Below are positions 44,413 to 51,728 of a DNA stretch of 64,000 nucleotides, piece by piece. Location of the stretch: positions 2,170,001 through 2,234,000 of the forward strand of contig NZ_CP047189.1 of the NCBI RefSeq assembly GCF_030440575.1, in the 5' to 3' direction. The notes beneath the pieces were generated by a model. It worked only from the letters and a program-made list of their open reading frames with translations. It was not told the origin of the DNA and did not search any database. The stretch's first letter is position 1. The number at the start of each line of letters is the position of its first letter. Origin of the DNA: Corynebacterium ciconiae DSM 44920 (GTDB lineage: Bacteria > Actinomycetota > Actinomycetes > Mycobacteriales > Mycobacteriaceae). The position numbers and the translations under genes were made by a program.

Positions 44413-45768
44413 ATGACTACACCTGATGTGGCGCGAGAGAGCGTCGAAAAGCAAAAAGACCGTATCTTCTCCGATCTGTCCGAGCTCTGCTCCTTTAACT
44501 CTGTACACAGCGTGGAGGAGCTCAAGGACCAGCACACCGCCGCCGGCGACTGGGTGCAAGCGGCACTGGAGAAGCACGGCCTCGATGTGACCGCCTACCA
44601 GACCATCGACGGCACGCGCACATTCATCGGAACCAGCACCGTGGACGAGTCCGCGCCCACCGTGTTGCTCTATTCGCATTATGATGTCGTCCCTGCCGGC
44701 GACCCCGCGGCCTGGACCTCGGATGCTTTCACCCTCACCGAACGAGACGGACGCTGGTACGCGCGGGGCGCCGCCGACTGCAAGGGCAATCTCGTCATGC
44801 ACCTGGCCGTGCTCCGCACCCTCTCCGAGATCGGTGGACTGAGCTGCAATATCAAGGTTGTTATTGAAGGCTCCGAGGAGCGCGGCGGCGCGGGGCTCGA
44901 TGCGCTTATCGACGAACGACCCGAGCTTTTCGCCGCGGACGCCATCCTCATCGCAGACTCGGGCAACGCCGCTGTGGGCGTGCCTACCCTCACCACCTCG
45001 CTGCGCGGAGGGGCCTTGCTGAACGTGAAGGTCGACACCCTCGCCACGGCGGTGCACTCCGGCTCCTTCGGCGGCGCCGCCCCGGATGCCGTCGCTGCCC
45101 TCATGCGCACGCTGGACTCCATCCGCGATGAACACGGCCGCACCGTCATTGACGGGGTGGACTGCACCGCGAAATGGCAGGGGATGGACTATGACCGAGA
45201 CACCTTCCGCACCGATGCCGGCATGCTCGAGGGAACCGAGATCATGGGAACCGAGGAAGACAGCCCCGCCGACATGCTGTGGGCACGTCCCGCCGTGAGC
45301 ATCATCGGCTTTAGCTCCACCCCGGTGAGCGAGGCGGTCAATGCAGTTCCAGCCACCGCAGAGGCACAGTTGAACCTGCGCGTGCCGGCCGGACTGGACT
45401 CCGCGGAAGTTGCCGAGGCACTGAAGCAGCACCTGATCAACCACACCCCCTGGGGCGCGCACGTGGACGTGACCGTCTTCGACGTGAACAAGCCCTTCTC
45501 CACCGCCCCCGAAAGCAAGACCCTGAGCGTTCTCGGCGAGGCCCTCTCCCAGGCCTATGGCGACAAGAACACCGTGGTCATCGGCTCCGGCGGATCGATT
45601 CCGCTCACCTCGAAGCTGCAGGAAAAATTCCCCGAGGCCGAGATCGCCCTCTTCGGCGTAGAGGAACCCTCCTGCACCATCCACTCCCCCAATGAGTCGG
45701 TGGATCCGGAAGAGATCCTCTCCATCGCCGTTGCAGAGACGCTCTTCCTGCAGAACTACGCAAAGTAG
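44413..45768 (+). CDS. M20/M25/M40 family metallodipeptidase
   Basis: A 451-residue zinc peptidase of the DapE/PepV/carnosinase-type M20 clan. Metal ligands: YSHYDVVPAG (His-x-Asp), RGAADCKGN (bridging Asp), EGSEERGG (Glu general base and ligand), IADSGN, and HSPNES near the C-terminus. The dimerisation lid is in the middle (about 185-300). The start at ATG 44413 (MTTPDVARESVEKQ) is about 57 bases after the CIRCE element; the ORF upstream to 44341 covers the operator and is not used. Probably degrades dipeptides in the cytosol. A strong terminator follows. Confidence 0.93.
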   Translation: MTTPDVARESVEKQKDRIFSDLSELCSFNSVHSVEELKDQHTAAGDWVQAALEKHGLDVTAYQTIDGTRTFIGTSTVDESAPTVLLYSHYDVVPAGDPAAWTSDAFTLTERDGRWYARGAADCKGNLVMHLAVLRTLSEIGGLSCNIKVVIEGSEERGGAGLDALIDERPELFAADAILIADSGNAAVGVPTLTTSLRGGALLNVKVDTLATAVHSGSFGGAAPDAVAALMRTLDSIRDEHGRTVIDGVDCTAKWQGMDYDRDTFRTDAGMLEGTEIMGTEEDSPADMLWARPAVSIIGFSSTPVSEAVNAVPATAEAQLNLRVPAGLDSAEVAEALKQHLINHTPWGAHVDVTVFDVNKPFSTAPESKTLSVLGEALSQAYGDKNTVVIGSGGSIPLTSKLQEKFPEAEIALFGVEEPSCTIHSPNESVDPEEILSIAVAETLFLQNYAK

Positions 45769-45784
45769 GGGTACCTGCTCACGC

Positions 45785-45816
45785 ATACGCCCTCCCAGCT
45801 GGCTGGGAGGGCGTAT
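45785..45816. terminator. strong intrinsic hairpin after the dipeptidase gene
   Basis: Arms ATACGCCCTCCCAGC (45785-45799) and GCTGGGAGGGCGTAT (45802-45816) pair over 15 bases, with only a tight loop. It lies just after the dipeptidase stop and upstream of the Imm51-like gene's 3' end, so it may serve converging transcripts. The T-tail is short. Confidence 0.8.
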
Positions 45817-45933
45817 ATTGCTATCACAGGCTTTTCCATAAAGGCATGGCTTCGTCTCCTCATGCCCACCCTGGGAGCAGCGTCAGCTCACTGCACGACG
45901 CCGATGTGTGCCGGCGCGCTCGCTGTTGAAGCG

Positions 45934-46290
45934 CTAGTCTTCGAGCTCCACGCCCGCAGCGACGGCCCGGTCAATGATCTTCTTCAGTTCGGAAGGATTA
46001 GCGAATAGCTCGCTCAGCTGTTGCTTCAACGGCCCCAAGACTTCCTTACTGCCGATGACGCTGAACATGCCGGCCTCGCTATCAAAGCTCAACTCCTCGG
46101 GGGCTTGGCCGTTCGAGGCAAGAAGGAAAGAGGCAAGGCCTTCAATGAAGTATCCATGGGGCTCATAGCCCGCCTTGGATACCACCTCTTCTACCTCTTC
46201 ACTGATGGCGCCAGTATCGGTGGCGGCGAAGAGATTGCTGACTCCTTCTCGATCCATCAGCCTGAACAGTTCGGGAGTATCGGTGGCCAT
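45934..46290 (-). CDS. Imm51-like immunity family protein (orphan)
   Basis: A 118-residue acidic protein. The segment GYEPHGYFIEGLASFLL followed by FDSEAGMFSVIGSKEVLGPL and a helical end resembles the Imm51 immunity family (GYxGxGYxWxxLA ... FDPEAxMFxAYxxDxEAL). Members neutralise contact-dependent or polymorphic toxins, but also occur alone in housekeeping contexts. No toxin, WXG100 or secretion gene is next to it. It converges on the dipeptidase gene. The family call is from memory of the pattern and is the least certain part. Confidence 0.55.
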   Translation of the reverse strand: MATDTPELFRLMDREGVSNLFAATDTGAISEEVEEVVSKAGYEPHGYFIEGLASFLLASNGQAPEELSFDSEAGMFSVIGSKEVLGPLKQQLSELFANPSELKKIIDRAVAAGVELED

Positions 46291-46514
46291 GGGGTTCCTC
46301 CTTAGGTGTTACTGCTATGAACGATCATGCGGGGCCTAAAGGCCGCGCGCTATGGCAGTGAAGCCGTAGCAGGACTGGCTCGCCCTCCCCTGCGACTATA
46401 GACACAAATGTCCAGCGGCGTCGTTGCGAGCCAGACCCAACGAGTGATACACCTCACTCCACCTGGCGTCTCGCAGGGTGGGTACCCCCATCCCATTCTA
46501 TGTCTGCATAACAC

Positions 46515-46544
46515 TTGCCATCTCCGTGTGACGCCGCTTACTAT
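46515..46544 (+). promoter_or_regulatory. promoter for the leader peptide and LeuA-domain gene
   Basis: A TTGCCA -35 box (46515-46520) and a TACTAT -10 box (46539-46544) are separated by 18 bases. Transcription would start at about 46551-46552, exactly at the leader peptide ATG, giving a leaderless transcript as is common in this group. Confidence 0.55.
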
Positions 46545-46551
46545 GCCCCAC

Positions 46552-46677
46552 ATGATCACCCGCCACGTATGCAGCCTTCGCGCCCTTAAAAGCCCGGCCC
46601 TTCGAGCCGCCGGCCTTCTAGGCGTACGAGTACTGAAGGCTACGTACCTTGGCGGAGGAGCTCACAGCGAGGACTGA
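46552..46677 (+). CDS. leucine-rich leader peptide (putative)
   Basis: A 41-codon ORF, MITRHVCSLRALKSP at its start, with seven leucine codons between residues 9 and 33 (CTT five times, CTA and CTG once each), including a Leu-Leu pair. Its last leucine codon, at 46648-46650, falls inside the left arm of the first hairpin of the following attenuator, so ribosome stalling at leucine would decide which stem forms. The ATG coincides with the predicted transcription start. No protein function is expected; the peptide is a leucine sensor. It is too short to prove by composition alone. Confidence 0.5.
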   Translation: MITRHVCSLRALKSPALRAAGLLGVRVLKATYLGGGAHSED

Positions 46678-46784
46678 AACCTCCGTACAAGGAAGTAGTC
46701 GTTAAGACCCCCACACCGCCGCTATCTCTGGCGAAGAAATCTTCAGTCCTTCGACACCGTTGTTTTCAGCTCCGTTGTACAAGG
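46647..46784 (+). ncRNA. attenuator-like leader with mutually exclusive stems
   Basis: Arm A (CCTTG at 46647, CGGAG at 46653) can pair with arm B (CTCCG at 46681, CAAGG at 46688) or with a second copy B' (CTCCG at 46770, CAAGG at 46780). Arm C (AGGACTGAA, 46670-46678) can pair perfectly with C' (TTCAGTCCT, 46742-46750); an upstream ACTGAAG (46632-46638) can also take C'. The A-B stem and the C-C' stem compete for space. This is the layout of amino-acid attenuators. B' covers the AAGGA ribosome-site region before the next gene, so control of translation is also possible. No clear U-tract terminator was seen. Confidence 0.45.
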
Positions 46785-46800
46785 AATGTGATCAGGCATC

Positions 46801-47367
46801 ATGCCCACCACTTACGCTCATCAGTCTCTGCGCTCCACCATTGTCGAGTACCACCGCCGTCCCACGCCGGCTGGTCACCACATCCCCATCCCCGCTGAGC
46901 GCACCACCTCGCGCACCTTTGCCGATGATCCCTTCCGGGCCCGCTTTGGCCATCGCTTGCCCCGCGGCCTGCGGGAGGAAGCACGCGGTATGGAGTGGCG
47001 CACCTTCGCCGCCACCTACGCGCCACTGGGAGACCTCCGCATCACCCACATGGACAGCGAACGTCTGCGCGGCGGCCGCTACCGATACACCGCCGCCATC
47101 ACCGACACCACCACAGGCACACGCCACGAATCCACTCGGGAAATCATCGCCACCGGCCCCTGCTCCGCTGTCACCAACCTGCTGGCCGATATGGGCCGCC
47201 GCGTGGAAGTCCTCAGCTTTCACCAGTTCGACATCTTCGAGGCCACCGTTACCTTCATCTACACCTGCGAGCACAACAAGCGGGCATGGGCCATGGGGTT
47301 CGGACCGACCTCGGAGGCTTCCATTGCCGCAGCGCTGAGCACGGCTGCTGCCCGCCTGCACGGCTAA
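46801..47367 (+). CDS. stand-alone LeuA-type allosteric (regulatory) domain protein
   Basis: A 188-residue protein without the TIM-barrel catalytic domain. Its C-terminal 80 residues, TGPCSAVTNLLADMGRRVEVLSF then RAWAMGFGPTSEASIAAALSTAAARL, match the leucine-binding dimerisation domain of 2-isopropylmalate synthase. An N-terminal basic stretch (about 1-60) has no recognised domain. It may sense leucine or interact with LeuA, or be a remnant. The only start is ATG 46801, because a stop lies four codons upstream in frame; the AAGGA site is 15 bases away. Its leader (46515-46784) suggests leucine control, consistent with a regulatory domain that binds leucine. Confidence 0.7.
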   Translation: MPTTYAHQSLRSTIVEYHRRPTPAGHHIPIPAERTTSRTFADDPFRARFGHRLPRGLREEARGMEWRTFAATYAPLGDLRITHMDSERLRGGRYRYTAAITDTTTGTRHESTREIIATGPCSAVTNLLADMGRRVEVLSFHQFDIFEATVTFIYTCEHNKRAWAMGFGPTSEASIAAALSTAAARLHG

Positions 47368-47984
47368 AAGCATTCGACACCCGGTTCCTCTTGTTTAAGG
47401 GTGTGTTTACCTTGTTCTGCGAAGTCACACGTGCTCTCCGCAGGAGATCGAACTTGCCGCCGGTTGCTTTCTCACTGGCCAGAAGCATGGCACTGTAACA
47501 ACCTCCCCCAAGGGGCCGAGGGTGTCACATGGGTTGATTGGCGGCTTCCCTCTTGCGGCCCTCGAAGGCTTCCTGCCGCGTCTCAACTCCACACCGCCGG
47601 CTAGGTAGCCAAGCCGTCACATGCCTGAAATGCACAAGGTAAAAATCCCCCAATAGCTGCGTGGAATCAGTTGAGAAATCACACTAGAGCTAGGAGCTTA
47701 GCTACCGGTATGGTGAACAGCTTTACTGAAAAAGCTGCCGCTGTATTGTGCTATTCGGGAGGTGGTATTGCCAGAGATAGTATTGACTGCTCAGTGTCGA
47801 GGGACATCGATCTGGGCGTGACGCCCACCAAGATTGAGCGGGAATTGCAACCACTTGTCGAACCCAGACCTGGTTCGATCCATCCACACAGCAACTGGTG
47901 CGGCAAGGGGCATAGCGGCCCAGGAGTAGGTAGAAATGGTAGGACCACAGCCGAAGTGATTATTTTCCGGCTCGACCACAGAGG
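47368..47984. other. gene-poor stretch of about 620 bases
   Basis: No ORF in this interval has coding character; the longest candidate, 47671-48000, has low-quality composition, no ribosome site and no family resemblance. A small hairpin CCCC-AA-GGGG flanked by CCTC/GAGG lies near 47503-47522. No tRNA, terminator with T-run or repeat was found. It may hold remnants, a small RNA or promoter sequences for the following gene. Confidence 0.6.
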
Positions 47985-47990
47985 TTGTAC

Positions 47991-48248
47991 GTGGCACTAA
48001 TGAATACCGGCGCAATGGACAAGCTGATTCTCATCCTCGGCTGGGCTGCCGTCGTGATCTCCATTGCGATCCAGACGATCGGTTCGATATCCATGCTGGG
48101 GCAGGCGTGGCCGTGGATCTTTATCTCCGCGGCGGTGGGATGTGCGGCATGGCTGCGAAATACCGCGCTCGCGTGGGGCGTGGTGGTGGCCGTACTGTGG
48201 CCACTCATGGTGCTGCTGATGTTTGTGCTGTTCTTCAACGCCCCCTAA
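47991..48248 (+). CDS. small membrane protein of unknown function
   Basis: An 85-residue protein with two or three hydrophobic segments: ILILGWAAVVISIAIQTIG (near residue 12), WPWIFISAAVGCAAWL and GVVVAVLWPLMVLLMFVLFF. Start chosen at GTG 47991 (AGAGG six bases upstream); ATG 48000 and 48015 are alternatives. Not recognised. It lies 71 bases before the Mrp operon on the same strand but with a separate promoter-like site between. Function could be an ion-transport accessory, without evidence. Confidence 0.6.
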   Translation: MALMNTGAMDKLILILGWAAVVISIAIQTIGSISMLGQAWPWIFISAAVGCAAWLRNTALAWGVVVAVLWPLMVLLMFVLFFNAP

Positions 48249-48268
48249 GGCTGCGGTTGGTGTCCGAG

Positions 48269-48287
48269 GTCTCGTTTAGAATGAGAC
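48269..48287 (+). promoter_or_regulatory. palindrome over the Mrp operon -10 region
   Basis: GTCTC (48269-48273) and GAGAC (48283-48287) flank a TAGAAT -10-like hexamer (48277-48282), with further partial symmetry between. It lies 33-51 bases before the mnhA GTG and may be an operator or just the promoter. Confidence 0.4.
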
Positions 48288-48319
48288 ACGTTGCTTCCTC
48301 TACTAGATGAGGTGGATGT

Positions 48320-51235
48320 GTGCTTCTTCTGCTCCTCTGCTTAATTGCCGCGTCGCTGCTCGCACCCGTACTCCTGCGGGTGATAGGGCGCGCGGCATTC
48401 GGTGTGGTGGCGCTCGTACCGGCAGCCGGGTTTGGCTGGGTGCTCACCACCTTCTTCACCACGCCCGAGCCCACCATCCGCACTGCGGAGATTGAGTGGA
48501 TGGGCGGCGCACACCTCAATCTAGACTTCCGGCTCGATAGCCTCTCAGCGCTATTCGCCCTCATTATCTTGGGGATCGGCGCGCTTGTGTTGCTGTACTG
48601 CTGGGGCTATTTCGACGCCAACCCGCGCCGACTCGCCACCTTCGGCGGATGCATGGTGGCGTTTTGCATGGCCATGTACGGCCTAGTGATCTCGGACAAC
48701 CTGCTGCTCATGTACGTGTTCTGGGAGATCACCTCTGTACTCTCCTTTTTGCTGGTGGGCTACTACGGCGAGCGCGCCTCCTCCCGCCGCTCCGCAGGCC
48801 AGGCACTCATGGTCACCTCCCTCGGCGGGTTAGCCATGCTCGTGGGCATCGTGGTCTTCGGCACCCGCTCTGGTCAGTGGACTCTGTCCGGGCTGGTGAA
48901 CCACGGCATCGGCCCCGATGCCCCGTGGATGGGCGCGGCCGTGGCCCTCGTGCTGGCGGGGGCACTGAGTAAGTCCGCCATCGCACCCGCCCACTTCTGG
49001 CTCCCCGGCGCGATGGCGGCCCCCACGCCAGTCTCGGCCTATCTACACTCGGCGGCGATGGTCAAGGCGGGCATCTATCTGGTGGCGCGGCTATCGCCCA
49101 CCCTCAACGGGATCACCGCCTGGCATTTGATCGTGCTGCCGCTGGGTATCTTCACCATGTTGTTGGGCGGCTGGATGGCGCTGCGGCAGAAGGACCTGAA
49201 ACTCATTTTGGCCTATGGCACCGTCTCGCAGCTGGGCTTTATCATTACGGTCATGGGTGTCGGCGCCAAGGAGGCGCTCATCGCTGGACTGGCGCTCATG
49301 CTTGCCCACTCGATGTTCAAAGCCACCCTGTTCATGGTGGTCGGCGCCATCGATCACTGTGCGGGCACCCGCAACAAGAACAAGCTCTCTGGGCTGGGGC
49401 GCACGAAGCCCGGGCTGGCATTGATCGCCGCCTTAGCTGGGGCGTCGATGGCGGGCATTCCGCCCTTCTTTGGTTTCGTCGCAAAAGAGGCGGTATTTGA
49501 GACCCTGCTGCACGAACCCTTGCTGGTGGGTCTGCCAGGCCAGGCCACCCTTCTCGGGCTAGTGGTGGGCTCGGTGCTCACCATGGCTTATACCTTGTAC
49601 TTCTTCCACGCAGCCTTTTTAGTCAAGCGCCCCGATCACCCCAGCGGCGGCGGGATTTCCCCGGCGGTGGCAGAGATGGAGCCGTTAAGCTTCACCCAAT
49701 GGGCCCCGCCGCTGGTGCTGGCATGCTTGGGGCTGTTTTTTGGGCTGCGCCCCGAGCTGCTTGACCAGGCGATCAGTATTCACGCCGGCACTGTCTACGA
49801 TGGCGCCGAGCACACCGCCGTGGCCCCGTCCGGCGAGCTGGCGCTGTGGCATGGATTTGGTATCCCGCTGTTGCTTACGGGCGTCATCATCCTGCTTGGC
49901 GCGATCATGCACTGGCAGCGCAAAACCTTAGAAAGGTTCCACTTTGATAAGCCCGCGCTGGGTTCTGCGGATGCCGCCTATGACGCCACCCTCGATATGC
50001 TGCGCCGCTGGTCGCTACGCATCACCGCCAACACCCAGCGCGGCTCACTGCCGATCAACGAGGCCGTGATTCTCGCGACCTTCTGTGTGCTGCCGATGGT
50101 GGCGATCGTGCTGGGCGAGCGCACCGATGTGCGCATGAAACTCTGGGACACTCCCGTCCAAGGAGTATTGGCATTGATCATCATTGTGGTGGCCATCGCC
50201 ACCACCCGGATGGATAATCGTCTTTCCGCAGTGGTGCTGCTGGGCGTGACGGGCTACGGCTTGGCGATGATTTTTGCCACCTACGGAGCACCCGATCTGG
50301 CGCTCACACAACTGCTGGTGGAGACCGTGTCCATGGTGGTATTCATGCTGGTGCTGCGAAAGCTGCCGGCAGAGACCTCCGCGAAGACGCGCACCGGATA
50401 TCTGCGTGGCCGAGCGTGGCTGGCCGCGGCGGTGGGCATGACCACGGTGGTGCTGGGGGTCTTTGCCATGAATGCCCGCAGTGCGCCGGCGATCTCCGAG
50501 GCGATCCCCGCGTTGGCGAAGGAGATCGCGCACGGGGCGAACGCGGTGAATGTGCTGCTGGTGGATATTCGCGCCTGGGATACCCTGGGCGAGATTTCGG
50601 TGATCGTGATCGTGGCCACCGGTGTGGCCTCGCTGGTGTATCGCACCCGCAGTTTCTCTCGCACCTCTCGGCGGCCAGTGCTGCACGATCACACCTTTGG
50701 CGGGCAATGGCTCTCTGCCCCCGGAGCCCATGAGCGTGAACGCAACCGCGCCCTCATGGTGGAGGCGGCGGCGCGGCTGAGCTTCCCCGCGATGATCGTG
50801 CTCAGTGTGTTCTTCTTCTTTGCCGGCCACAATGCTCCGGGCGGCGGTTTCGCCGGGGGCTTGGTGGCGGGCCTGGCCTTCGCCCTGCGGTACTTGGCCG
50901 GCGGGCCAGAGGAGCTAGAACAGACCATGCCGGTGGATCCGGGCAGGATCATTGGAAGTGGCTTGGGGTTGGCGTCGATAAGCGCCCTTGCCCCCATGAT
51001 TGTTGGTGACGCCCCGCTGCGCAGCTATGTGCTGGATCTGCACGTGCCACTGATCGGCGAGATGCACCTGGTGAGCCCGCTGGTCTTCGATCTTGGGGTG
51101 TATCTGATCGTGGTGGGGCTGGTGCTCTACATTCTGCAATCGCTGGGCGGGCAGCTGGATCGCGATGAGCGCCACCGCCGCGCGAAAAACAAGAAGGAGA
51201 ACACAAAGAAGGAGATGGCGCGCCATGGTAGTTAA
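48320..51235 (+). CDS. mnhA: Mrp Na+/H+ antiporter subunit A, fused to subunit B (MnhA-MnhB)
   Basis: A 971-residue protein with about 20 membrane helices. Residues up to about 700 are the MrpA core related to the NuoL family, with SKSAIAPAHFWLPGAMAAPTPVSAYLHSA and KATLFMVVGAIDH as the proton-channel motifs. The C-terminal domain LVLSVFFFFAGHNAPGGGFAGGL resembles subunit MrpB, so no separate mnhB is needed. The GTG start 48320 follows GAGGTGG. First gene of the six-gene operon A-C-D-E-F-G; overlaps mnhC by 11 bases. Exchanges cytosolic Na+ (or K+) for protons in alkali or salt stress. Confidence 0.94.
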   Translation: MLLLLLCLIAASLLAPVLLRVIGRAAFGVVALVPAAGFGWVLTTFFTTPEPTIRTAEIEWMGGAHLNLDFRLDSLSALFALIILGIGALVLLYCWGYFDANPRRLATFGGCMVAFCMAMYGLVISDNLLLMYVFWEITSVLSFLLVGYYGERASSRRSAGQALMVTSLGGLAMLVGIVVFGTRSGQWTLSGLVNHGIGPDAPWMGAAVALVLAGALSKSAIAPAHFWLPGAMAAPTPVSAYLHSAAMVKAGIYLVARLSPTLNGITAWHLIVLPLGIFTMLLGGWMALRQKDLKLILAYGTVSQLGFIITVMGVGAKEALIAGLALMLAHSMFKATLFMVVGAIDHCAGTRNKNKLSGLGRTKPGLALIAALAGASMAGIPPFFGFVAKEAVFETLLHEPLLVGLPGQATLLGLVVGSVLTMAYTLYFFHAAFLVKRPDHPSGGGISPAVAEMEPLSFTQWAPPLVLACLGLFFGLRPELLDQAISIHAGTVYDGAEHTAVAPSGELALWHGFGIPLLLTGVIILLGAIMHWQRKTLERFHFDKPALGSADAAYDATLDMLRRWSLRITANTQRGSLPINEAVILATFCVLPMVAIVLGERTDVRMKLWDTPVQGVLALIIIVVAIATTRMDNRLSAVVLLGVTGYGLAMIFATYGAPDLALTQLLVETVSMVVFMLVLRKLPAETSAKTRTGYLRGRAWLAAAVGMTTVVLGVFAMNARSAPAISEAIPALAKEIAHGANAVNVLLVDIRAWDTLGEISVIVIVATGVASLVYRTRSFSRTSRRPVLHDHTFGGQWLSAPGAHERERNRALMVEAAARLSFPAMIVLSVFFFFAGHNAPGGGFAGGLVAGLAFALRYLAGGPEELEQTMPVDPGRIIGSGLGLASISALAPMIVGDAPLRSYVLDLHVPLIGEMHLVSPLVFDLGVYLIVVGLVLYILQSLGGQLDRDERHRRAKNKKENTKKEMARHGS

Positions 51236-51728
51236 TCTCTCCCTCGTCCTCGCCGCCGGAGTGCTGGTGGCGGCGGGAACCTTTCTGCTGCTGGAACGCG
51301 CCATGACCAAGATGCTCATGGGGCTGATACTCATGGGCAACGGCGTGAATCTGCTGATTTTGCTCGCCGGTGGCGCGGCGGGAGCCCCACCGATTATGGG
51401 GCGCAGCTCCGCGCTTGACCACACCGACTCGGACCCGCTCGCCCAAGGGATGATCCTCACCGCCATTGTGATTTCCATGGCGATGACGGCCTTTATCCTC
51501 GGCCTCGCCTATCGGCAGTACCGCTACGGCGCGGCCGACTTGGTGGAGGACGACAGCGAGGACACCGCCGTGGCCACCCGCCCGCTGGCAGCCTCAGCGG
51601 CACCGGACCACGACGCCTCCGATGATCCCCTCACCGGCGAGCCCACGGAGCGCGGCGATCTCTTTGGCCCCACCAGCTTCGAGGCACCGGTGCATGGCCA
51701 GGGCAAGAAGGAAGGAGATACGCAGTGA
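51225..51728 (+). CDS. mnhC: Mrp Na+/H+ antiporter subunit C
   Basis: A 167-residue subunit with three helices in the first 105 residues: NLSLVLAAGVLVAAGTFLLLER, MLMGLILMGNGVNLLILLA and PLAQGMILTAIVISMAMTAF. It is a NuoK homologue. The remaining 60 residues are an acidic Ser/Asp-rich cytosolic tail (LVEDDSEDTAVATRP...), longer than in most relatives (usually about 115). Overlaps mnhA by 11 bases and the start of mnhD by four. Confidence 0.93.
   Translation: MVVNLSLVLAAGVLVAAGTFLLLERAMTKMLMGLILMGNGVNLLILLAGGAAGAPPIMGRSSALDHTDSDPLAQGMILTAIVISMAMTAFILGLAYRQYRYGAADLVEDDSEDTAVATRPLAASAAPDHDASDDPLTGEPTERGDLFGPTSFEAPVHGQGKKEGDTQ

Noticed and set aside
46408..46551. Upstream part of an ORF running from 46408 in the leader-peptide frame
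   Set aside because: It precedes the promoter boxes and has no ribosome site; only the part from 46552 is kept as the leader peptide.
47860..47900. tRNA-like TTCGATC T-loop sequence
   Set aside because: The arms around it do not pair into a T stem and no acceptor or anticodon arm can be found.
47671..48000. ORF of 109 codons in the gene-poor stretch
   Set aside because: No ribosome site, no family resemblance, composition unlike neighbouring genes.
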